A stretch of 6,126 nt of DNA from QHWK01 sp035315685 (GTDB lineage: Bacteria > Acidobacteriota > Vicinamibacteria > Vicinamibacterales > CAVVIG01), in the NCBI GenBank assembly GCA_035315685.1, contig DATFXR010000612.1, positions 1 to 6,126 on the forward strand. The letters are read 5' to 3'. The position numbers and the translations under genes are program-made. Positions 1 through 5,728 of this stretch are shown in pieces; the stretch's first letter is position 1, and every line of letters begins with the position of its first letter. The notes below the pieces were generated by a model that saw only the letters and a program-made list of their open reading frames with translations, had not been told where the DNA came from and made no database searches.

Positions 1-1
1 G

Positions 2-1582
2 CACAGCGCCGATTTCTTCCTCGCCGGGCGGTCGATTCCGGCGTGGGTCGCCGGGCTGGCGTTCCTGTCGGCCAACCTCGGCGCGCAGGAAGTGGTCGGC
101 ATGGCCGCGAGCGGCGCGAAGTACGGCATGCTCACGAGCCATTTCTACTGGGTCGGCGCGATTCCGGCGATGGTCTTCGTCGGCGTGTTCATGATGCCGT
201 TCTACTACGGCTCGCGCGCGCGCAGCGTCCCCGAGTACCTGAAGCTGCGCTTCGACGAGAAGACGCGCGCCTTCAACGCGCTCACCTTCGCGGTGATGAC
301 CGTGTTCTCGTCGGGGATCAGCATGTACGCCATGGGCGCGCTGCTGCGTCTGCTCCTCGGCTGGAACATCCACGCCAGCATCATCGTGTCCGCGGTGGTC
401 GTGCTCGGCTACATCGCGCTGGGCGGACTCCGCAGCGCCATCTACAACGAGGTGGTGCAGTTCTTCCTCATCGTGTTCGGCTTCGTCCCGCTCGTCTGGC
501 TCGGGCTGCGCGACGTCGGCGGCTGGAGCGGCCTCGCCGCGCGCGTGCCGGATACCTACGTGCGGGCGTGGCATTACATCGGGAGCGCGCAGTCGAATCC
601 GATGGGCATCGAGTGGTTCGGGATGATCATGGGCCTCGGCTTCGTGCTCTCGTTCGGTTACTGGTGTACTGATTTCCTGGTAGTGCAGCGCGCGATGGCT
701 GCAGACTCGATGAATGCGGCGCGCCGGACGCCGCTCATCGCGGCGGTGCCGAAGATGCTGTTTCCGTTCATCGTGATTCTGCCGGGCATCATCGCGCTCG
801 GCCTGACCCTGCAGCCGAACGCCGGCGCCGCGCCGATCCTGCCACGCGAGGCCGGTGGCGGCTACGACTACAACATGGCGCTGCCGATGATGCTCGGGCG
901 CTACTACCCGTCGGGCCTGCTCGGCCTCGGGATTACCGCGCTGATCGCCAGCTTCATGTCGGGGATGGCCGGCAACGTCACGGCGTTCAACACCGTGTGG
1001 ACCTACGACATCTATCAGTCGTATCTCGTGCGCGGTGCCAGCGACGCACACTATCTCGCCGTCGGACGCGCTACCACCGTCGTCGGCATCGCGATCAGCG
1101 TCGCCACCGCGTACGTCGCGATGCGCTTCAACAACATCATGGACATGTTGCAGCTCGTGTTCAGCTTCGTGAACGCGCCGCTTTTCGCGACGTTCCTGCT
1201 CGGCATGTTCTGGCGACGCACGACCGGACATGGCGCCTTCGCCGGCCTGCTCGCGGGCACCTTCGCCGCGGCGATGCACTACCAGCTGACTGCTGTCGCG
1301 GGCGCTGCCTCGCTGCTGCCGAAGGTCGCCGTGCTGCACACCTACCCCTCGGACATGGCGCAGAATTTCTGGGGCGCGATCTGGGCGTGGACGTCGTGCT
1401 TCGCGGTCACGAGCGTCGTGAGCCTGGTCACGCCGCCGCGTTCCGCGACCGAGTTGACGGGGCTCGTCTACAGCCTGACGCCGCGTCTCGCGGACGGACG
1501 GATGGCGTGGTACACGAGGCCCGCGACGGTCGGGATCGCCGTGCTCATGCTGACGCTGGCGCTGAACGTGCTCTTCCGGTGA
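2..1582 (+). CDS. Sodium:solute symporter family transporter (SSS/SLC5-like), 5' end missing
   Basis: An inner-membrane secondary transporter that probably couples Na+ entry to uptake of an organic solute; the substrate cannot be told from sequence. The reading frame is open from base 2, so the gene starts before the window. 526 residues are visible, and by comparison with vSGLT roughly 45-50 residues with one membrane helix are missing. It opens with the family hallmark DFFLAGRSIPAW. Further family signs are GGLRSAIYNEVVQ (visible residues 141-153), the loop WCTDFLVVQRAMAADS, the helix ending TVWTYDIY (about 331-338), and FWRRTTGHGAFAGL. About a dozen hydrophobic segments span the protein. 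In the helix equivalent to vSGLT TM8, the Na2-site serine pair reads Ser-Gly (codons 959-964). The GTG at 92 and ATG at 101 lie inside conserved sequence and are not the start. The stop TGA overlaps a GTG of the next gene, which indicates an operon. The family call is very secure; ion and substrate are not. Confidence 0.95.
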   Translation, partial: HSADFFLAGRSIPAWVAGLAFLSANLGAQEVVGMAASGAKYGMLTSHFYWVGAIPAMVFVGVFMMPFYYGSRARSVPEYLKLRFDEKTRAFNALTFAVMTVFSSGISMYAMGALLRLLLGWNIHASIIVSAVVVLGYIALGGLRSAIYNEVVQFFLIVFGFVPLVWLGLRDVGGWSGLAARVPDTYVRAWHYIGSAQSNPMGIEWFGMIMGLGFVLSFGYWCTDFLVVQRAMAADSMNAARRTPLIAAVPKMLFPFIVILPGIIALGLTLQPNAGAAPILPREAGGGYDYNMALPMMLGRYYPSGLLGLGITALIASFMSGMAGNVTAFNTVWTYDIYQSYLVRGASDAHYLAVGRATTVVGIAISVATAYVAMRFNNIMDMLQLVFSFVNAPLFATFLLGMFWRRTTGHGAFAGLLAGTFAAAMHYQLTAVAGAASLLPKVAVLHTYPSDMAQNFWGAIWAWTSCFAVTSVVSLVTPPRSATELTGLVYSLTPRLADGRMAWYTRPATVGIAVLMLTLALNVLFR

Positions 1583-1587
1583 CTGCG

Positions 1588-1794
1588 ATGAGCGATCTCC
1601 GTTATCCGCTCGGCCTGCTGCTCGCGTTCTACGGTGTGATCCTGATTGCCACCGGTGCGATCGACGGCACGCTCGTCGTCGGCATCAACATCAACCTGTG
1701 GTGGGGCGTCGTGCTGCTCGCCTTCGGCAGCGCGATGGTGTATCTCGCGCGCCGCGCAGACACGACGGACCGTTCCGATTCACGACAACCGTAG
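1588..1794 (+). CDS. Small two-helix membrane protein, probable symporter accessory subunit
   Basis: A 68-residue protein with two hydrophobic segments: roughly residues 5-32 (YPLGLLLAFYGVILIATG, then DGTLVVG) and 38-56 (NLWWGVVLLAFGSAMVYLA). A short charged tail follows (RRADTTDRSDSRQP). The Gly-x-Asn-(I)-Asn-Leu-Trp-Trp-Gly turn between the helices is its most distinctive element. The ATG at 1588 was chosen because it is followed by a normal N-terminus. An in-frame GTG at 1579 overlaps the symporter stop codon as GTGA and would add three residues. No strong Shine-Dalgarno is visible, which fits translational coupling to the symporter. Small partner proteins encoded directly after SSS or NSS transporters are known (for example MetS with MetP), so a role in assembly or gating of the upstream transporter is a reasonable inference. 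The sequence does not show the function directly. Confidence 0.85.
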   Translation: MSDLRYPLGLLLAFYGVILIATGAIDGTLVVGININLWWGVVLLAFGSAMVYLARRADTTDRSDSRQP

Positions 1795-1834
1795 CTCAGC
1801 CTTCAAGCTCTGCGGTCGCAATTCGAAACTTCGC

Positions 1835-1864
1835 TTGTACAGAGCACTCAGCGCGCTATATAGT
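1835..1864 (+). promoter_or_regulatory. Candidate sigma70-type promoter of the surface-protein gene
   Basis: A TTGTAC element at 1835-1840 is followed after 18 bases by TATAGT at 1859-1864, five of six matches to the bacterial -10 consensus. The -35 match is only partial. Transcription would start near 1871 and give a leader of about 50 bases before the GTG at 1924. The AT-rich patch stands out in GC-rich surroundings and sits between two genes that appear to be separate units. Housekeeping sigma preferences in this lineage may differ, so this is a tentative call. Confidence 0.4.
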
Positions 1865-1866
1865 GC
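1853..1866. repeat. 14-bp near-palindrome over the putative -10 box
   Basis: GCGCTAT followed directly by ATAGTGC forms two 7-base half sites with a single mismatch, which would be a G-U pair in RNA. It covers the proposed -10 hexamer. It could be an operator for a dimeric repressor, or simply a short stem-loop. A run of six T (1872-1877) follows five bases after it, so a weak terminator for the upstream symporter operon is a third reading. Confidence 0.35.
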
Positions 1867-1887
1867 CGCGATTTTTTCGAGAACTGC

Positions 1888-1928
1888 ACCAAGGCGTCCT
1901 TTCTCCGCCGAAAGGGGTGAGCCGTGGT
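1888..1928 (+). promoter_or_regulatory. Nested stem-loop burying the ribosome binding site and start codon
   Basis: ACCAAGGC (1888-1895) pairs with GCCGTGGT (1921-1928), seven of eight positions, with one A-G mismatch. Inside it, CCTTTC (1898-1903) pairs perfectly with GAAAGG (1910-1915) around the six-base loop TCCGCC. The Shine-Dalgarno-like AAGGGGTGA (1912-1920) lies partly in the inner stem, and the GTG start (1924-1926) lies in the outer stem. Both would be hidden when folded, suggesting control of translation by temperature, a ligand, a protein or an upstream ribosome. The pairings are read directly from the sequence; the regulatory role is inference. It does not match a riboswitch class I can recognise. 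Confidence 0.4.
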
Positions 1929-4752
1929 CTGTTGTCAGAGATTCGCGCTGTGCGGTGGTCTGATCATCGCGCTCCTCGATGCGCCGCTGCGCGCCGCGCC
2001 GACCGCGGTCGGCGCGCAGATCGCCGGCACCTTCCCGGATGCCAGCGGCCACTCGGCTCAATCGCATCTCGTGTATGCCGCCAACTCCGGCGTCTGGTGG
2101 CTCTTCACGCTGACCTCTGCGGCTGATTCAACGGGCGGCTCGAATCACCTCGTCAAGGCGTACCGATCGTCGGGTGCAGATCTCGCGACGGCGGTGTGGA
2201 CTGCCGCCGGTGACAGCCCCGGCGCGTCGACGTCTGCCTCGTCGAACTGCGTCAGCTGCGTCATGGGGAGCGGCCGCGCGCTCGGCGTCGCCTATGTGAA
2301 TGCCGGCGGCCGCGACGTGATTCACGCTGAAGTGGCCATGGCGGCGGACGGCCAGAACGGCCTCACTGCACACATCCGCGCCACCCTCAGCGCGACGGCC
2401 ATCGCCTGGGAAACCTGGAACTATCACGATGAAGGCGCGGCAACCTGGACACTTCCGCGAGCCGTGTCGCTGGGCGTCTCGACGGGCGGGTACATCCATT
2501 CCGCCGGACCGACGCTTCAGCAGGAAGTGGATGCGAACATCCGTCGCTCGGTCAACCCCGATCTCGCTGCGACGTGGACGTCGGGCTCTGGCGCGGTTGC
2601 GGTCGTCGACAACAGCATGGTCCATGAGAACAACGCGCTCGCGTTCGCGCCGCTGGCAAATGACGTGATGCTCGCTGTCTACGACAACGGCAGCGGCACG
2701 GAGCCGATGCTCACGAATCTCCGCTACGAGCGCTCGAACGCGGACGGCTCGTGGACCGGCGTACCCGTCGGCTCGCAGAGCGGCGGAGACGGCGCCGTGT
2801 TCGGAACAAACGCCACAATCAATCAGAACGACTGGGCACTCGTGCCCGTCACGACGGCCGACGTCTACGTGTTCCGCCGAAACGCGGCCGGCAGCGGCAT
2901 TGACGCTGCCGTCTACGCGCCCGCCACGAACACGTGGGCCGCTCTGGCGCCGCCGCCCCCGTTCGGGGCAGGTCAGGGCTTCAAGAGCGGCGCGGGGCTG
3001 TTCGGCGCTACCGACGGGGCGAGCGTGTGGCTGTTCGTTCTCAACACCGACGCGGCAAGCACGGTGCTCTTCACACGACGCGACGACACAGGATGGACGT
3101 CGTGGAGCAGCCTGCCCGGCACGGATGCCGGCACGCACGATCGCCGGTTCATCTCGGGCTATCCGCGCGTGTCGGCGAATCAGATCGGTCTGGTGTGGAC
3201 GGAAGGCGCCGGTTTATATGACGTCGTCGTGACTTCGGCCGTCGCTGCTGACACCGTTGCGCCGCAAGTCCAGGTGACCGCGCCTGCCGGCGGCTCGACG
3301 GTGTTCGGTCCTGTTCCGGTCCAGGCGACGGCGTCGGACAACGTGGCAGTTGCGTCCGTCACGTTCCAGATCGACGGAGTGTCCCAGGGAGCGCCGCAGA
3401 CGGCGTCGCCATTCGGCTTCACGTGGGATTCGACGAAGGTCGCAAATGGCACGCACGCGATCGGCGCGCTCGCGGCCGATGCCGCCGGGAACACGAGCAC
3501 GGCAACGGTCAGCGTGACGGTGTCGAACACACCCGACACGACGCCGCCGACGATCTCGAGTGTCACAGCGTTCGCGATCGCGCCGACGGCTGCGTCCATC
3601 AGCTGGACGACGGACGAGCGCGCAACCAGCGTCGTCGACTACGGCCAGACGACGAATTACGGCGCATCGGTGAGCAACGGCGCGCTGGCGACGGCGCACA
3701 CGATGGCGCTGTCGGGGTTGACGCCCGCGACCACCTATCACTTTCGCGTGTCGAGCGCCGATGGCGCGGGAAATGCGAGCTCATCGGCAGACTCGACCCT
3801 GACGACCACGACCGCCGACACCGCGCCGCCCATGGTGGCGATGACCGCGCCCGCAAATGGCGGCTCCGTGTCCGGGACTGTGACCGTGTCCGCGTCGGCG
3901 ACCGACAATACGGCCGTCGCCGGCGTTCAATTCCTGCTGGACGGAACGAATCTCGGCGCCGAAGTCGCGGCCGCGCCGTACACGATCTCGTGGACGACGA
4001 CGGCTGTGGCCAACGGCACCCATACGCTCGCGGCCCGTGCGCGCGACGCGGCGGGCAACGTCGCGACGTCGTCGTCGGTCACCGTGACGGTGACCAACGT
4101 CGCGGCACCGCTGATCGACGTGGTTGTATCCGCCGATCAAGCGAGCTCGAGAGCGCTGAGGATGGCGAGGTTCTCCACTGCGACGACCAACGAACTGCTG
4201 CTCGCGTTCGTGAGTGCCGGGGACGTGAGCGCCGGAAACACGGTGACCGCCGTCACGGGCGCCGGGCTGACGTGGACGCTCGTCCGCAGAACCAACGCGC
4301 AGCGTGGGACATCGGAAGTCTGGCGCGCGTTTGCCGCGACGCGGCTGAACAACGTGCTGGTCACCGTTCAGATCGCCCAACCGTCGCCGGTCACCGCGAC
4401 CCTGGTCAGCCTCTCGCGCGTGGATACGACCGGGACCGACGGATCCGGCGCGATCGGCGCGACCGCATCGGGCAGCGCCGGCAGCGGTGCGCCGACGGCG
4501 TCGCTGGTCACGACGCGCAACAGCTCGCTGGTGCTGGGAGTGGGCGACGATTGGAGCGCAGCCGCCTCGCGCTCGGTCGGGTCAGGGCAGACGCTGCTGC
4601 ATCAGTTCCTGAGCGGCGGCCGGACGCTGTGGGTGCAGCGCGCAGCGAATCCGATTGACTTCGGTGGGACCACCGTCGTGATCAACGACACGTCGCCGAC
4701 CACCGATCGATTCAATTTGACGATCTGCGAGGTGCTTGGGAAGTTGCAATGA
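1924..4752 (+). CDS. Exported multidomain surface protein (beta-rich N-terminus, Ig-FN3-Ig, unnamed C-terminal domain)
   Basis: A 942-residue secreted or cell-surface protein. GTG at 1924 is the start: an in-frame TGA lies at 1918-1920, and AAGGGGTGA just upstream is a strong ribosome binding site. Residues 1-25 form a signal peptide (core ALCGGLIIALLDA, cleavage near 24). Residues 26-440 are rich in Trp, Gly and Thr with repeated beta-strand patterns such as SGVWWLFTL and ASVWLFVLN, suggesting a beta-propeller or sialidase-like fold, but no catalytic motif is recognised. Three modules follow, each opening with an Asp-Thr-x-x-Pro-like linker: a bacterial Ig domain (about 443-534), a fibronectin type III domain (538-629) and a second Ig domain (632-724). 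Residues 728-940 form a domain with GAGLTWTLVRRTNAQRGTSE, GVGDDW and the ending TTDRFNLTICEV; I recall similar C-terminal regions on exported proteins of soil bacteria. Adhesion or glycan binding is likely but unproven. There is no LPXTG or PEP-CTERM anchor. Confidence 0.9.
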   Translation: MVCCQRFALCGGLIIALLDAPLRAAPTAVGAQIAGTFPDASGHSAQSHLVYAANSGVWWLFTLTSAADSTGGSNHLVKAYRSSGADLATAVWTAAGDSPGASTSASSNCVSCVMGSGRALGVAYVNAGGRDVIHAEVAMAADGQNGLTAHIRATLSATAIAWETWNYHDEGAATWTLPRAVSLGVSTGGYIHSAGPTLQQEVDANIRRSVNPDLAATWTSGSGAVAVVDNSMVHENNALAFAPLANDVMLAVYDNGSGTEPMLTNLRYERSNADGSWTGVPVGSQSGGDGAVFGTNATINQNDWALVPVTTADVYVFRRNAAGSGIDAAVYAPATNTWAALAPPPPFGAGQGFKSGAGLFGATDGASVWLFVLNTDAASTVLFTRRDDTGWTSWSSLPGTDAGTHDRRFISGYPRVSANQIGLVWTEGAGLYDVVVTSAVAADTVAPQVQVTAPAGGSTVFGPVPVQATASDNVAVASVTFQIDGVSQGAPQTASPFGFTWDSTKVANGTHAIGALAADAAGNTSTATVSVTVSNTPDTTPPTISSVTAFAIAPTAASISWTTDERATSVVDYGQTTNYGASVSNGALATAHTMALSGLTPATTYHFRVSSADGAGNASSSADSTLTTTTADTAPPMVAMTAPANGGSVSGTVTVSASATDNTAVAGVQFLLDGTNLGAEVAAAPYTISWTTTAVANGTHTLAARARDAAGNVATSSSVTVTVTNVAAPLIDVVVSADQASSRALRMARFSTATTNELLLAFVSAGDVSAGNTVTAVTGAGLTWTLVRRTNAQRGTSEVWRAFAATRLNNVLVTVQIAQPSPVTATLVSLSRVDTTGTDGSGAIGATASGSAGSGAPTASLVTTRNSSLVLGVGDDWSAAASRSVGSGQTLLHQFLSGGRTLWVQRAANPIDFGGTTVVINDTSPTTDRFNLTICEVLGKLQ
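3250..4095 (+). repeat. Ig-FN3-Ig module tandem inside the surface protein
   Basis: Two bacterial Ig-like modules (3250-3525 and 3817-4095, resembling the Big_7 family) flank a fibronectin type III module (3535-3810). The Ig pair shares DN-x-AVA-x-V-x-F, a central Asp-Gly, VANGTH and DAAGN near the end. The DNA has diverged at many codon positions, so the duplication is old. The FN3 module shows SISWTTDERATSVVDYG and LTPATTYHFRVSSADGAGN, close to the type found at the N-terminus of purple acid phosphatases and in many exported bacterial proteins. These modules probably act as spacers or binding units outside the cell. Confidence 0.85.
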
Positions 4753-4755
4753 ATC

Positions 4756-4815
4756 AGGAATTGGGACCGCAGCGTGACAGCGTGGCGCGAATTCCAAATT
4801 CCAAATTCCTAATTT
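4756..4815. repeat. AT-rich heptamer repeat and inverted repeat between converging genes
   Basis: Three copies of a seven-base unit, ATTCCAA, ATTCCAA and ATTCCTA, lie at 4791-4811 and are followed by a T run. An inverted relative, AGGAATTGG, lies at 4756-4764 and can pair with CCAAATTCCT (4801-4810) with one bulged base. The arm plus T run could act as a weak terminator for the plus-strand gene. Similar short AT-rich intergenic units are, from memory, common in Acidobacteriota genomes. The last unit supplies the TAG stop of the minus-strand gene. A separate direct repeat, CAGCGTGA then CAGCGTGG, lies at 4770-4785. Confidence 0.5.
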
Positions 4816-5588
4816 TTGAGCACCTGCACCCGTTTGACATCGCACCCTGACGGCAGCCGGTTCGCGCGCGGCGGAACGTTCCCGAGGTAGCAGTTCGGGA
4901 TCAGATACATCGGAGACGCCGCGGAGGCAGATGCACGCGGCGGCGGAGCCGGCGCCGGCACCCGATCGAGCGCGGCGTGATAGGTGAGGGTTTCGTATGC
5001 CGCGATCCGGATGTCGATCGCGACCGGTTGATACCCGGCGGCGCGCAGCTCGAGACGATGCGGACCGGCCGTGATCGTCAGCGGCCGGCCGGCTTCGATG
5101 TCGGCCAGCGTGCCGACGAAGTATCCGTCGACGAACACCTGCGCCTCACCTGGCGTTCCGGTGAGCCTGAGCCCACCAGTCGCGACAGGCGGAGCGTTCT
5201 CGGCCGGCGCTGTCGGCTCGGGTTCAGAAGTGTACGGATAACCCCCGTATCCATACACGATCGGGTACTTCGAACGATTTCCGTAAGGATTCCGCCGTCC
5301 GTTGAGGAACACGTCGCGTGACCGCTGAATGGTTGACGGCGTAAACGGGACTGGCGGCGTCAGCCCGCCCGCGGGCGGAGGTTGCAGCGGCGGCATCGGC
5401 ACCAGAACCGGCTGCGGAACGCTCTGGGGCTGGGGAGGAACCGCCGGCGGTGGCTGGGAGGGCCTGGCCGGCGCGGGTGTCTGTCGCATCGGCACGGACG
5501 GTGGAGCGCCGCGCGTACTCTGCTGCGCGGCCACAAGTGCCGATACAGAGAAGAGAATCGCACACGCGATCGAAGCCCGGCGGACCAT
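4809..5588 (-). CDS. Exported PEGA-domain protein with proline-rich linker
   Basis: A 259-residue exported protein. The ATG start is supported by AGGAG (5595-5599 on the minus strand), six bases upstream. Residues 1-21 are a signal peptide (RRASIACAILFSVSALVAA, cleaved before QQS). Residues 29-83 are a low-complexity proline-rich stretch with Gln and Val, and 100-120 are rich in Tyr and Gly (YPIVYGYGGYPY). Residues about 139-208 are a PEGA-like domain: GEAQVFVDGYFVGTL, then PLTITAGPHRLELRAAGYQPV. PEGA domains are small beta modules of surface and periplasmic proteins, named for a Pro-Glu-Gly-Ala motif; here the typical residues are only partly kept (AGPHRLEL). The tail MYLIPNCYLGNVPP through LPSGCDVKRVQV carries two cysteines (233 and 249) that may form a disulfide. 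It converges on the surface-protein gene and diverges from the Yip1 gene. It is probably envelope-associated, perhaps crossing or binding the wall through the proline-rich segment. The exact role is unknown. Confidence 0.88.
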   Translation of the reverse strand: MVRRASIACAILFSVSALVAAQQSTRGAPPSVPMRQTPAPARPSQPPPAVPPQPQSVPQPVLVPMPPLQPPPAGGLTPPVPFTPSTIQRSRDVFLNGRRNPYGNRSKYPIVYGYGGYPYTSEPEPTAPAENAPPVATGGLRLTGTPGEAQVFVDGYFVGTLADIEAGRPLTITAGPHRLELRAAGYQPVAIDIRIAAYETLTYHAALDRVPAPAPPPRASASAASPMYLIPNCYLGNVPPRANRLPSGCDVKRVQVLKN

Positions 5589-5683
5589 GGCTCGCTCCTG
5601 ACGACCATTTTACGCCCGGTGAGAGGCGCATACGGTCCGGCTGGATCCACGTTCGCAACAGACCCCGGCGGCGTTGTAAGGCT

Positions 5684-5704
5684 TGGCCATGACTTCCATG
5701 GCCA
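5684..5704. promoter_or_regulatory. Perfect 7-bp inverted repeat upstream of the Yip1-family gene
   Basis: TGGCCAT (5684-5690) and ATGGCCA (5698-5704) are perfect inverted copies separated by GACTTCC. The element ends 24 bases before the TTG start of the Yip1-family gene and lies about 95 bases upstream of the PEGA gene start. The geometry suits a dimeric regulator site or a leader stem-loop. I could not assign convincing -35 and -10 elements in this 140-base gap for either gene. Confidence 0.4.
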
Positions 5705-5719
5705 CACACATTCAATTCT

Positions 5720-5725
5720 GGAGGG
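5720..5725 (+). promoter_or_regulatory. Ribosome binding site deciding a TTG start
   Basis: GGAGGG at 5720-5725 is a strong Shine-Dalgarno match, only three to four bases before the TTG at 5729. No other start codon exists in this frame after the in-frame TGA at 5690-5692. The short spacing is somewhat unusual, but the resulting N-terminus fits the protein family. Confidence 0.6.
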
Positions 5726-5728
5726 TCT

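Noticed and set aside
1790..1836. tRNA-like fragments: TAGCTCAG as in a D arm and TTCGAAA as in a T loop
   Set aside because: The pieces are too close together for an anticodon arm, and there is no acceptor stem.
1807..1845. GCTCTG and CAGAGC inverted repeat as a terminator of the symporter operon
   Set aside because: A six-base stem with a 27-base loop and no T run after it is too weak to call.
1888..1928. Leader hairpin as a cyclic-di-GMP (GEMM) riboswitch
   Set aside because: The GAAA-containing inner hairpin is suggestive, but the conserved GEMM core sequences are absent.
2128..3138. Long open frame of 336 codons on the minus strand inside the surface-protein gene
   Set aside because: It is rich in Arg, Ala and Val with no recognisable domain, typical of the antisense of a GC-rich gene; the plus-strand frame has clear domains.
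3423..4658. Plus-strand 411-codon frame overlapping the Ig and C-terminal modules
   Set aside because: Its Arg-, Asp- and Gly-rich composition without structure is a frame shadow of the 942-residue gene.
4582..4845. Minus-strand 87-codon frame reading through the heptamer repeat
   Set aside because: It overlaps the end of the surface-protein gene and the PEGA gene and has no family features; its GIWNLEF segment is simply the translated repeat.
5607..5612. TAAAAT on the minus strand as a -10 box of the PEGA gene
   Set aside because: Transcription would start at the ribosome binding site itself, and no -35 element is present.
5683..5699. Possible sigma54 -24/-12 promoter starting TTGGC
   Set aside because: The -12 TTGC element is missing, and the bases are better explained by the inverted repeat.
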